Positions 1 through 6,579 of a stretch of DNA of 12,865 bases are shown here, piece after piece (position 1 is the stretch's first letter; the number at the start of each line of letters is the position of its first letter). The notes below the pieces were generated by a model. It worked only from the letters and a program-made list of their open reading frames with translations, ran no database searches and had not been told where the DNA came from. A program made the translations under genes and the position numbers. Source of the DNA: Firmicutes bacterium UBA6648 (lineage in GTDB: Bacteria; Bacillota; Clostridia; Peptostreptococcales; Anaerovoracaceae); contig DKLE01000165.1 in assembly GCA_002455605.1 (NCBI GenBank), positions 411 through 13,275 of the forward strand. The letters are read 5' to 3'.

Positions 1-14
1 CGCTCTTCCGATCT
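1..14. other. Illumina adapter remnant at contig end
   Basis: The first 14 bases (CGCTCTTCCGATCT) are identical to the 3' end of the Illumina TruSeq universal (read 1 side) adapter. The C before GCTCTTCCGATCT fits the read 1 side rather than the read 2 side, which has T there. The bases lie exactly at the edge, next to a truncated gene, as expected for untrimmed adapter at a contig end. They should not be read as genomic sequence or translated. Confidence 0.9.
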
Positions 15-518
15 ATATTGCCCGCGGTGGGATCGGCGGTTTTATTTAATTATTCCGCCAGCAGCGGAGGAACAGATATCATCGCAATGATACTGAAAAA
101 ATATACGGCACTGGATATTGGAAAAGCATTATTTTGTACGGATGCACTCATTGCCATAACCAGCGGAATTATGTTTGGGGTGACCACCGGCTTATTTTCA
201 GTGCTGGGGCTTTTATCTAAGGCCGTTGTAGTTGATAATGTCATGGAAGGCATTAATATTTCAAAATGTTTTACCATTATAACCGATAAACCGGATGAGA
301 TAAGTGAGTTTATCCTTTATCAGATAAAACGTGGTGTGACGAAGCATGGATGTATTGGAATTTATGATAACAAAGAAAAATCTGTATTGATGTCGGTGGT
401 TAACCGTGCTCAAGGGAAGCTTCTGCGTGATTTTATAAAAGAAAATGATCCTCATGCTTTTGTAATCATAACAAATTCCAGTAATATTTTGGGAAAAGGT
501 TTTCGAACGCCCATGTAA
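15..518 (+). CDS. YitT family membrane protein, 3' part (5' end missing)
   Basis: This is the C-terminal part of a YitT-type integral membrane protein, a family of unknown function common in Firmicutes. About 167 residues are visible. Numbering from the TTG codon at 18, the family motif SSGGTD is at residues 15-20. Hydrophobic segments follow at about 38-60 and 60-72. A DUF2179 domain covers about 83-162, with RGVT (105-108), a GxIGIYxxKEK stretch (111-121), DPHAFVII (144-151) and the final GKGF. The start codon and the first membrane helices lie outside the window: the frame is open to the edge, bases 1-14 are adapter, and full-length members usually have about 280 residues. The TTG at 18 is therefore not a true start. 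The gene converges on plsC and ends just before a shared terminator. Confidence 0.88.
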   Translation: MLPAVGSAVLFNYSASSGGTDIIAMILKKYTALDIGKALFCTDALIAITSGIMFGVTTGLFSVLGLLSKAVVVDNVMEGINISKCFTIITDKPDEISEFILYQIKRGVTKHGCIGIYDNKEKSVLMSVVNRAQGKLLRDFIKENDPHAFVIITNSSNILGKGFRTPM

Positions 519-524
519 ATATAG

Positions 525-572
525 AAAAAAAAGCAGAATCAAAAGAGAAAGATCTTTTGTTCTGCTTTTAAT
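525..572. terminator. Bidirectional intrinsic terminator between yitT-like gene and plsC
   Basis: A two-part inverted repeat: AAAGCAGAA (530-538) pairs with TTCTGCTTT (560-568), and after one bulged T, CAAAAGA (540-546) pairs with TCTTTTG (553-559) around a 6-base loop. An A-run at 525-532 becomes a U-run for the minus-strand transcript, and TTTTAATTATTTT follows on the plus strand. It can therefore serve both convergent genes. Confidence 0.85.
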
Positions 573-576
573 TATT

Positions 577-1317
577 TTATCTGCTTTTTAACTCTTCCAG
601 CCCTTTTCTTACAATCTGCTCCACGGAAGCTGCTAAATTAGAAGCCTCTGATCTTGACATTCCTGCTGTCTCAATAGCAGGGTGAATAAGAAAATCAACG
701 TTGAAGTTTCCTTGCATGTATCCCTTTTCTTCAAAAAGTTTATAAGTGCCATTGATAGAAATAGGTATAACAGGGACCCCGGGTTTTGTGGCTAATCTTA
801 AACTGCCTTTTTTAAATTCCCCTATTTCATGACCTTTGCTTCTGTGACCTTCGGGAAACACTACAATGGAAAATCCTTGATGGATATAACTGATTGCAGT
901 TTCTATCGCTCTCAGAGATTCTCTGGGATCTCCTCGATCGATCATAACGCTTCGGATATTTTGTATCCATTCACCATAAAAGGGTAATTTTTGAAGACTG
1001 CTCTTAGCAATAAAACCTGTCTGGAATTTGTCCAAAGCGGCACAGCAGACCGGAATATCACCATAGCCCTGATGGTTAGCTACAAATACCACTGGTCCTT
1101 TTTCCGGAAGGTTTTCTTTGCCGATTATGTTTAAATTAATGTTTAAATCACGAATCAGTCGTTTCCCCCAAGTGGAGGTTGCTTTTAAAATATATTCTCT
1201 TTCCTTTTCAAAATCCTCAAGATCTCTGTATTTATATATGTTTTTTTTATGCTTTGTTAATTCTGGCAATGCTGACATAAATTCAATTGCCATTGGTATA
1301 TTTCTTATAATTTTCAT
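577..1317 (-). CDS. plsC: 1-acyl-sn-glycerol-3-phosphate acyltransferase (PlsC family)
   Basis: This enzyme family transfers an acyl group to lysophosphatidate to give phosphatidate, at the cytoplasmic face of the membrane in phospholipid synthesis. With the chosen start it has 246 residues, the usual size. The acyltransferase blocks are in order: NHQGYGD (81-87, catalytic His82 and Asp87), GFIAKSSLQKLPFYGEW (101-117), FPEGHRS (154-160, substrate-binding block) and VPVIPISING (181-190). There is no clear signal peptide. I chose the ATG at 1317 because GGAG lies 9 bases upstream of it; an in-frame ATG at 1332 and TTG at 1341 would add 5 or 8 residues but have no Shine-Dalgarno sequence. The gene stands alone on the minus strand, diverging from the ybjQ-PAP2-idi/larE group. 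The family call is firm; the exact acyl acceptor is inferred. Confidence 0.92.
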   Translation of the reverse strand: MKIIRNIPMAIEFMSALPELTKHKKNIYKYRDLEDFEKEREYILKATSTWGKRLIRDLNINLNIIGKENLPEKGPVVFVANHQGYGDIPVCCAALDKFQTGFIAKSSLQKLPFYGEWIQNIRSVMIDRGDPRESLRAIETAISYIHQGFSIVVFPEGHRSKGHEIGEFKKGSLRLATKPGVPVIPISINGTYKLFEEKGYMQGNFNVDFLIHPAIETAGMSRSEASNLAASVEQIVRKGLEELKSR

Positions 1318-1417
1318 TTCTGTTTTCTCCATTCTGGCCAAAAGAGCAAATAAAGTAAAGCTCTTATGCCTGCTAAACTATACCTTTAATCATACCATAT
1401 AATTCACAAAATATTAA

Positions 1418-1447
1418 TTATTAATTTCTCCAAAGGTGTAGTATAAT
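1418..1447 (+). promoter_or_regulatory. Candidate promoter for the ybjQ-like/PAP2/idi-larE group
   Basis: A perfect -10 box TATAAT is at 1442-1447. The best -35 at a suitable distance is the weak TTATTA at 1418-1423 (18-base spacer). A second TATAAT at 1465-1470 has no recognisable -35. The region is extremely AT-rich, so chance matches are likely. The divergent plsC must also start in this 193-base gap, but I see no convincing minus-strand promoter. Confidence 0.4.
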
Positions 1448-1510
1448 ATTAAAAACCAATATTATATAATTTAAATTTTTGAATAAAATAATAACAAGGA
1501 GGACAAGAGA

Positions 1511-1822
1511 ATGCTTTTAGTTAATATAAATCATATACCGGGAAAGGACATAGAGGTACTGGGAATCGTTAAAGGAAATGTGGTACAGTCAAAGAATGTG
1601 GGCAGAGATATAATGGCCGGAGTAAAAGGTCTTGTGGGAGGAGAATTGACAGGCTATACAGAAATGCTGACGGAAGCCCGTGAAATTGCAACAAAGAGAA
1701 TGATCGATGAGGCAGAAAAGATGGGAGCAGATGCAATTCTGCAAGTTCAGTTTTCCTCTGCTGCTATTATGCAGGGTGCCGCAGAAATTATTGCTTATGG
1801 CACAGCTGTAAAATATAAATAA
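1511..1822 (+). CDS. YbjQ/UPF0145 family protein
   Basis: A 103-residue protein of the YbjQ (DUF74, UPF0145) family, whose biochemical role is not established; members form small ring-like oligomers. Family landmarks are the N-terminal strand with GxxIEVLGIVKGNVVQSKN (about 11-29), GGELTGYTEML with the following EAR (43-58), a long helix rich in Lys/Glu (58-71) and GADAILQVQF (72-81). There is no signal peptide or membrane segment, so it is probably cytoplasmic. The start is well supported by AAGGAGG at 1496-1502, eight bases before the ATG. It is the first gene of a plus-strand group, 33 bases ahead of the PAP2 phosphatase. The shared transcript does not by itself indicate a shared function. 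Confidence 0.87.
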   Translation: MLLVNINHIPGKDIEVLGIVKGNVVQSKNVGRDIMAGVKGLVGGELTGYTEMLTEAREIATKRMIDEAEKMGADAILQVQFSSAAIMQGAAEIIAYGTAVKYK

Positions 1823-1855
1823 TCATCCTGTAGAGTAAAATTTAAGGGAGCTTTT

Positions 1856-2479
1856 ATGACAAAAAAAAGAATTGTTATTTTAAGCGGGGCATTGCTATGC
1901 TTCGCTTTTATAGCGTTTATTGTGGTTAATTCCATGAGATCCGGAGAAGCAATCGGATTTGACACGGCTATAAGAAACGGTATTCTTGAATGGAGAAATC
2001 AAAAGCTGAATCCTATTTTGATAGGCATAACTTATCTGGGTAATTCCAATACAATTATTTTTCTTTGCATTTTATTGTTATTTTTTAAGAGAAGCAGGGT
2101 GGAATATGGAATGCCCCTTGCTATTGCTGTGACCTGTTCTTCTACTATACAAACACTGATTAAGATAGCGGTGCAAAGACCCAGGCCTCCTGTGGAAAAC
2201 TTCCTTATTCCACAGGGTGGTTTCAGTTTTCCCAGTGGACATTCGTGCTCAGGCCTTGTATTTTATGGTTTGTTTGCATACTTGCTTTTCCACAAAGCTG
2301 TGGATAAAATTGTGTATAAAGTAGCAGGGAGTCTATTTATAGTACTTTTTGCGGCCATAGGGATGAGCAGAATATATGTGGGTGTTCATTATCCCACAGA
2401 TGTTCTGGGGGGATGGGCTTTAGGATTAGCTATATTGATCACAGCAATTTCAATTATGGAGAAACTGAACAAAAAATAG
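1856..2479 (+). CDS. PAP2-family membrane phosphatase
   Basis: A 207-residue type 2 phosphatidic acid phosphatase with all three active-site motifs: K-x6-RP (K103 to R110-P111), PSGH (126-129) and SR-x5-H-x3-D (S171, R172, H178, D182). The His pair and Asp form the phospho-histidine catalytic centre of the family. Hydrophobic segments at about 5-25, 53-77, 86-103, 131-147, 155-170 and 184-201 suggest a six-helix membrane protein with an active site on the outer face. The family includes undecaprenyl-pyrophosphate phosphatases (BcrC type) and phosphatidylglycerophosphate phosphatases (PgpB type); sequence alone does not decide between them. AAGGGAG sits five bases before the ATG. The isopentenyl-diphosphate isomerase gene 28 bases downstream makes an isoprenoid carrier-lipid substrate attractive, but this is inference. 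Confidence 0.9.
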   Translation: MTKKRIVILSGALLCFAFIAFIVVNSMRSGEAIGFDTAIRNGILEWRNQKLNPILIGITYLGNSNTIIFLCILLLFFKRSRVEYGMPLAIAVTCSSTIQTLIKIAVQRPRPPVENFLIPQGGFSFPSGHSCSGLVFYGLFAYLLFHKAVDKIVYKVAGSLFIVLFAAIGMSRIYVGVHYPTDVLGGWALGLAILITAISIMEKLNKK

Positions 2480-2507
2480 AAAAGAAAATGAAAAAAGGAT
2501 ACGGATA

Positions 2508-3848
2508 ATGAAAAAAGAAAAAGATAGATTGAGGAATGAAGTTATTTTAGTAGATAGCAAGGATAATCCCATAGGAAAAGCATCGAAGGAGGAAGCACAT
2601 AGAAGACCGTTACTCCATAGAGCATTTTCTGTTTTTTTATATCATGGTGATAAGCTGCTGATTCAGCAAAGAGCATTTCACAAGTATCATTCAGGAGGAT
2701 TGTGGGCCAATACATGTTGTTCACATCCTGGGGATAACTTGGGGATAACTCAAGATGCAGAAGAGAGGCTTTTTCATGAAACCGGTATAAAATGCAGGGT
2801 TAGAGAGATTTTTTGTTTTGAGTATGAATATAAATTTCATGGGGATTTATATGAGCATGAATATGATCATGTGATGATAGGAGAATTCAATGGAAGTTTT
2901 CAAATGAATCCCGACGAAGTAGCAGAGATGAAATGGATCAGTTTTTCAGATCTGGAAACAGAATTACTTAAAGAACCGGAGAAATTTGCTCCATGGTTTA
3001 TTATAGCGGCACCAAAGGTGATGGAATACTTAAGGAATGAAAGAAATTTTATGAAAAAATATCGTGATCTGAAAGCGTATTTAGAGGAATTGGGGAGCGT
3101 AGCTGTTGCTTTTTCCGGCGGGGTAGATTCTACTTTGTTGTTATATGCAGCAAAAGAAGCTTTGGGAGACAAAGCGGTTGCTATTATCGCTAAGTCGTTG
3201 TTCGTACCGGAATCGGAATATACGGATGCAATAGAATTTGTACAAAAGCATCATATCAAACACGAAGTAATAAATATGGATGTGCTGAAAGTAGAAGGCA
3301 TTGCTTCTAATCCGGAAAACCGATGCTATTTGTGCAAAAAAGCTATTTTTTCTGCTTTAATAGAAAAAGCGCAGCAGATGGGTATAAAAAAGGTAGCAGA
3401 AGGATCCAATATGGATGATACAATGGACTACAGACCGGGGAAAAAAGCCATAGAAGAGCTCTCAGTAGACAGTCCTTTACAGGCCGTTGGATTATATAAG
3501 GAGGAGATACGCAAGATCTCTAAAGAATTGAAACTGCCCACATGGAATAAGCCTTCCCGCGCCTGCCTTGCTTCGAGATTTGTGTATGGAGAAGAGCTCA
3601 ATGTGCAGCGGTTAAAAAGAGTGGAGCTGGCAGAAGAATATTTGATAGGCTTGGGATACAGACAGCTGAGAGTCAGGACTCACGGGGACTTAGCCCGTAT
3701 TGAAGTAGAAGAGGAAGACTTTCAGAGTATGATGTCAGAAGAGAGAAGAAAAGCCGTTTATGAAAAGTTTAAGGAACTGGGATTCCATTATGTGACTTTG
3801 GATTTAAAAGGCTATAAAATGGGGAGTATGAACATAGGAATAAATTAA
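2508..3848 (+). CDS. Fusion of isopentenyl-diphosphate isomerase (type 1) and LarE sulfur transferase
   Basis: One uninterrupted 446-residue frame holds two full enzymes. Residues 1 to about 180 are a Nudix-type isomerase (Idi, IPP to DMAPP): H31 and H37, LWANTCCSHP (65-74, with the probable catalytic Cys71 and metal ligand His73), a modified Nudix helix EERLFHETGI (85-94) and the metal/catalytic pair E116/E118 in YEHEYDH. Residues 182-446 match an entire LarE, the ATP-dependent enzyme that adds sulfur to the nickel-pincer cofactor of lactate racemase: PP-loop SGGVDST (203-209), RCYLCK (C273, C276) and ACLASR (C353). The junction is at base 3051, where an in-frame ATG lacks a well-placed Shine-Dalgarno sequence, so a single polypeptide is favoured. 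AAAGGA is eight bases before the ATG at 2508. No larA, larB or larC gene is visible in the window. The domain calls are firm; a link between the two activities is unknown. Confidence 0.88.
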   Translation: MKKEKDRLRNEVILVDSKDNPIGKASKEEAHRRPLLHRAFSVFLYHGDKLLIQQRAFHKYHSGGLWANTCCSHPGDNLGITQDAEERLFHETGIKCRVREIFCFEYEYKFHGDLYEHEYDHVMIGEFNGSFQMNPDEVAEMKWISFSDLETELLKEPEKFAPWFIIAAPKVMEYLRNERNFMKKYRDLKAYLEELGSVAVAFSGGVDSTLLLYAAKEALGDKAVAIIAKSLFVPESEYTDAIEFVQKHHIKHEVINMDVLKVEGIASNPENRCYLCKKAIFSALIEKAQQMGIKKVAEGSNMDDTMDYRPGKKAIEELSVDSPLQAVGLYKEEIRKISKELKLPTWNKPSRACLASRFVYGEELNVQRLKRVELAEEYLIGLGYRQLRVRTHGDLARIEVEEEDFQSMMSEERRKAVYEKFKELGFHYVTLDLKGYKMGSMNIGIN

Positions 3849-3858
3849 AAAAATAACT

Positions 3859-3914
3859 AAGGAATAGAAAAATCCGCTGGCTGATTAGAACAGCCAAGGA
3901 TTGATCTATTCCTT
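3859..3914. terminator. Long hairpin between convergent genes
   Basis: A near-continuous 56-base inverted repeat: AAGGAATAGA (3859-3868) pairs with TCTATTCCTT (3905-3914), AATCC (3871-3875) with GGATT (3898-3902), and TGGCTG (3878-3883) with CAGCCA (3891-3896) around a 7-base loop. On the minus strand it is followed by a T-run (A-run at 3848-3853 on the plus strand), so it should terminate the DUF2148 gene well. On the plus strand only TTTATTTA follows, giving weaker termination of idi-larE. Confidence 0.75.
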
Positions 3915-3921
3915 TATTTAG

Positions 3922-4470
3922 CTAAACAAGAACACATCCGGGTTCTCTGTCAAAGAAAATACTTTTGGACGAAGTAGAAAGAGGGATGCCGTAAGCTACT
4001 CTCACGTCTTTAGGAAATACTCCGGTGGCAACGGCTGTTTTACCGGCTGAGTATAATACACGGTTATCAATTCGGTTATCGGCAGCAAGGGATACCGCAG
4101 AACCAACGGCAATACCTAAATCGGTTATGTTGAATGTGCAATTGGCTCCTGCATTTTTCATGACGCCGCAGTTTTCAAATCCGCAGATACCACAGCTTTC
4201 CAGCCCTAAAGGGTTATCTTTCACACCGATTAATACGATACAATGACTATTGTCTACATTGCCGGCATCTCGATTGAAGAAAGCGGCACCTGTCTCTTTG
4301 GCAATACTTCTCATGTCACCGGACAGCTTATCCTTTTCAATACCGTCAAGTATGACAACTTCAATATTATCTACGCCACATCCTTTGGGAGCTGTTCTTG
4401 CTGCTGCTGCCATTCGATCAGCTACAGCAAAAGCCGCTCTTTTTTCGGCATCCGAACTATCATATTTCAT
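3922..4470 (-). CDS. DUF2148 protein with ferredoxin-like cysteine cluster
   Basis: A 182-residue member of the DUF2148 family (proteins described as containing a ferredoxin domain), with no assigned reaction. The diagnostic core is C93-G-I-C96-G-F-E-N-C101 with C111 ten residues later, a spacing suited to an iron-sulfur cluster; C31, C77 and C179 are further cysteines. The N-terminal half (about 10-85) is an alpha/beta region and the C-terminal half carries the Ala/Gly-rich stretch AVGSAVSLAAD (121-131) and the family end motif PLSTSSKSIFFDR (163-175). There is no membrane segment, so it is probably a cytoplasmic redox protein. AAAGGAGGA ends seven bases before the ATG, fixing the start. It is a single-gene unit with its own promoter and terminator, diverging from the nucleoside/sugar operon. 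Confidence 0.85.
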   Translation of the reverse strand: MKYDSSDAEKRAAFAVADRMAAAARTAPKGCGVDNIEVVILDGIEKDKLSGDMRSIAKETGAAFFNRDAGNVDNSHCIVLIGVKDNPLGLESCGICGFENCGVMKNAGANCTFNITDLGIAVGSAVSLAADNRIDNRVLYSAGKTAVATGVFPKDVRVAYGIPLSTSSKSIFFDREPGCVLV

Positions 4471-4510
4471 ATAAAAATCCTCCTTTATGCTCTGTATCTT
4501 TACAGAATCA

Positions 4511-4538
4511 ATTATATCACAGGCACAGTATTTGAAAA
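4511..4538 (-). promoter_or_regulatory. Extended -10 promoter of the DUF2148 gene
   Basis: Read on the minus strand, TGATATAAT (4519 down to 4511) is a perfect -10 box with the extended TG element. TTTTCA (4538 down to 4533) is a modest -35 at a 16-base spacing. It lies 41 bases upstream of the DUF2148 start codon. Confidence 0.65.
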
Positions 4539-4585
4539 GGTTGTAATTGTTAGAATTTTGGTATAAAATGAAAAGACTTATGAAG

Positions 4586-4611
4586 TATAATTAGCAGTAT
4601 TTTGCTGCTAA
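4586..4611 (+). promoter_or_regulatory. Candidate -10 box and overlapping palindromic operator of the sugar operon
   Basis: TATAAT at 4586-4591 is the best -10 for the operon that starts at 4646, but there is no TTGACA-like -35 at the right distance. A perfect inverted repeat, TTAGCAG (4591-4597), 7-base centre, CTGCTAA (4605-4611), begins on the last base of the -10 box and covers the expected start site. No T-run follows, so it is not an intrinsic terminator. A repressor operator is the simplest reading; the bound regulator is unknown. Confidence 0.42.
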
Positions 4612-4645
4612 AATGAAATAAATAAATTTGAAAGGTAGTGAATTG

Positions 4646-5569
4646 ATGAAAGAACCAGTTTTAGTTATTATGGCAGCTGGTATGGGTAGCCGTTACGGAG
4701 GATTAAAGCAGATGGATCCAGTGGGATCAGCAGGGGAATTAATTATTGATTTTTCTTTATATGATGCCTATTTAGCAGGATTTAAAGAGGTCATCTGTGT
4801 TATAAAAAAAGAAATAGAAGAAGACTTTAAAAATATCATAGAGGGAAGAGCGGCAAGACATTTAAATATTCGTTATGCTTTTCAAGATCTGGAGGATCTG
4901 CCTGAAGGATATACTGTTCCGGAGGGAAGGATAAAACCTTGGGGAACCTGTCATGCGGTATTGAGCTGCAGAGATATGATCGATGGGCCTTTTGCCGTAA
5001 TAAATGCGGATGATTATTACGGACCGGGAGCTTTCCAAAGCATGTATGATTACCTATTGAATACGAAAGATGACGGAAAATACAGATATTGTATGATAGG
5101 CTATCAAATAGAAAATACCTTGACTGAAAACGGTACAGTAGCCAGGGGCGTATGCCAGACTTCAGGAGAGGGCTTCTTAAATGAGATTACCGAGAGAACA
5201 AAGATCAAATGGATGGAAGACGGAAGTATTGGTTATACCGAAGATGACGGAGAAAGCTGGGAAAATGTTCCTAAAGGAACTCCTGTTTCCATGAATTTCT
5301 GGGGATTCAGCAGAAGTATGATTGATGAAATCGCTAAAAGGTTTCCAAGGTTTTTAGATAAAGCGCTGGCAGAAAATCCTATGAAGGGAGAATATTTTCT
5401 GCCATTAGCCGTAGACGATTTAATTAAAGAAGGTGCGGCAACCGTAAAAGTTTTAAAATCTACAGACAAATGGTACGGGGTTACTTACAAGGAAGATAAA
5501 GAAATGGTGGTCAATGCTCTTCAGGCTTTAAAAGATAAAGGCATATATCCTGAAAAGCTTTGGGTATAA
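4646..5569 (+). CDS. Sugar-phosphate nucleotidyltransferase family protein
   Basis: A 307-residue NTP-transferase-fold protein, a family that joins NTP and a phosphorylated sugar or similar compound to give a nucleotide-activated product plus pyrophosphate. The nucleotide-binding loop AAGMGSRYGGLKQ is at 10-22 (G12, G14, R16, K21), WGTCHAV at 99-105 and the metal-binding NADD at 120-123. The rest of the fold is present (NFWGFSR in the second half, WYGV near the end), and there is no C-terminal hexapeptide-repeat domain. I chose the ATG at 4646 because AAAGG lies 10 bases upstream; the in-frame TTG at 4628 precedes that site. It is the first gene of a four-gene group, 19 bases from the nucleoside hydrolase. 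The substrate cannot be told from sequence, and its role beside nucleoside breakdown genes is unexplained. Confidence 0.85.
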   Translation: MKEPVLVIMAAGMGSRYGGLKQMDPVGSAGELIIDFSLYDAYLAGFKEVICVIKKEIEEDFKNIIEGRAARHLNIRYAFQDLEDLPEGYTVPEGRIKPWGTCHAVLSCRDMIDGPFAVINADDYYGPGAFQSMYDYLLNTKDDGKYRYCMIGYQIENTLTENGTVARGVCQTSGEGFLNEITERTKIKWMEDGSIGYTEDDGESWENVPKGTPVSMNFWGFSRSMIDEIAKRFPRFLDKALAENPMKGEYFLPLAVDDLIKEGAATVKVLKSTDKWYGVTYKEDKEMVVNALQALKDKGIYPEKLWV

Positions 5570-5588
5570 ATATATTTTAGGAGAAAAT

Positions 5589-6557
5589 ATGGGAAAAGAG
5601 AAACGAATCAAGGTGATAATGGACTGTGATCCGGGACACGATGATGCCATCGCTCTTTTACTTGCTTCTCGGGCAGATAATATACAAATTTTGGGAGTAA
5701 CGGCTGTTCAGGGAAACAGCGGAGTAGAATATACGGCAAGAAATGCAAGAAGAATACTTGACTACGCGGGTGCTACGGATATTCAGGTATATAAAGGCTG
5801 CCCCAGGCCGATGATGAGGGATCAATACCGATTGACAGGGATTGCCATTCATGGAGAAGACGGACTGGGAGGTCCTTACATTCCGGAGCCGGTTACGCCC
5901 ATAAAAGAAGAGCACGCAGTAAACTTTATTATCAATACCTTGAGAGCTTCCCGGGAAAAGGTGACACTGGTTCCTACAGGACCTTTGACCAACATTGCGG
6001 CAGCTTTTATTTTAGCACCGGATATTAAGGAAAAGATTGAACGTATTATTATTATGGGCGGAGCCGTCCGTACGGAAGGAAACATCAATTCCTCCAACGA
6101 GTTTAATTTCTTTTTGGATCCGGAGGCCGCTAAAATAGTATTGAACAGCGGTTGCAGAATTTATATAAATACGCTTGATGTTACTATGAAAGCAGAGTTT
6201 AAAAGAGAGGACGTTGAAAGATTAAGAGCGCAGGGAGATAAGCTGTCTGTTATTACGGCAGAGCTCATGGACTTTTTTGGAAAAGGCCATGAAGACCTGT
6301 TTAATTTTTTTACAATACCTGTTCATGATGCTGTTTGTGTAGGAGTGCTTATTGATGAAAAACTAGTTGAATACGATTTTGTCTGGGGGGATATTTCTAT
6401 AAAGGATGAACTCACTGCAGGAGAGCTTGTGGCGGATATCTGGCATTTGACAGACAAACAGCCCAATTGTTATATTTCAAGAAAGATCGATACGCAAAAA
6501 TTTGTTAATATGATTTGTGATCACATGAAAAAACCTTATGTATCAAAATATATTTAA
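5589..6557 (+). CDS. Inosine/uridine-preferring nucleoside hydrolase family protein
   Basis: A 322-residue ribonucleoside hydrolase (IUNH family), which splits the N-glycosidic bond of nucleosides with water to give base and free sugar. The signature calcium and sugar site DCDPGHDDA is at 12-20 (D12, D14, D18, D19), with N43 in VQGNSG, IHGEDGLGG at 87-95, VPTGPLTNIA at 128-137, IIIMGGA at 153-159, NEFNFFLDPEAA at 170-181 and the late active-site pair H246-D247 in PVHDAV. Length and motifs indicate an intact enzyme. No signal peptide is seen, so it acts in the cytoplasm on imported or internally produced nucleosides. AGGAG lies five bases before the ATG. With the ribokinase at the end of the operon it gives a base-release then sugar-phosphorylation route. 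Purine or pyrimidine preference is not clear. Confidence 0.92.
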   Translation: MGKEKRIKVIMDCDPGHDDAIALLLASRADNIQILGVTAVQGNSGVEYTARNARRILDYAGATDIQVYKGCPRPMMRDQYRLTGIAIHGEDGLGGPYIPEPVTPIKEEHAVNFIINTLRASREKVTLVPTGPLTNIAAAFILAPDIKEKIERIIIMGGAVRTEGNINSSNEFNFFLDPEAAKIVLNSGCRIYINTLDVTMKAEFKREDVERLRAQGDKLSVITAELMDFFGKGHEDLFNFFTIPVHDAVCVGVLIDEKLVEYDFVWGDISIKDELTAGELVADIWHLTDKQPNCYISRKIDTQKFVNMICDHMKKPYVSKYI

Positions 6558-6579
6558 TTTTTAAGGGAGAAAGGGAATT

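Noticed and set aside
1318..1341. Longer plsC starts at ATG 1332 or TTG 1341
   Set aside because: Neither has a Shine-Dalgarno sequence, while the ATG at 1317 has GGAG nine bases upstream. The family match does not need the extra residues.
3051..3848. A separate larE gene starting at the internal ATG
   Set aside because: The frame is continuous from 2508 with no stop or frameshift. The nearest AAGGA is 14 bases upstream of this ATG, too far for a good ribosome site. Internal initiation cannot be excluded.
3917..3926. Short palindrome TTTAGCTAAA at the DUF2148 stop codon
   Set aside because: Ten-base A/T-rich palindromes are expected by chance in such DNA, and this one overlaps coding sequence.
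4025..4566. Open frames on the plus strand opposite the DUF2148 gene
   Set aside because: They show no family motifs and no ribosome sites, and they overlap a convincing minus-strand gene with conserved cysteines.
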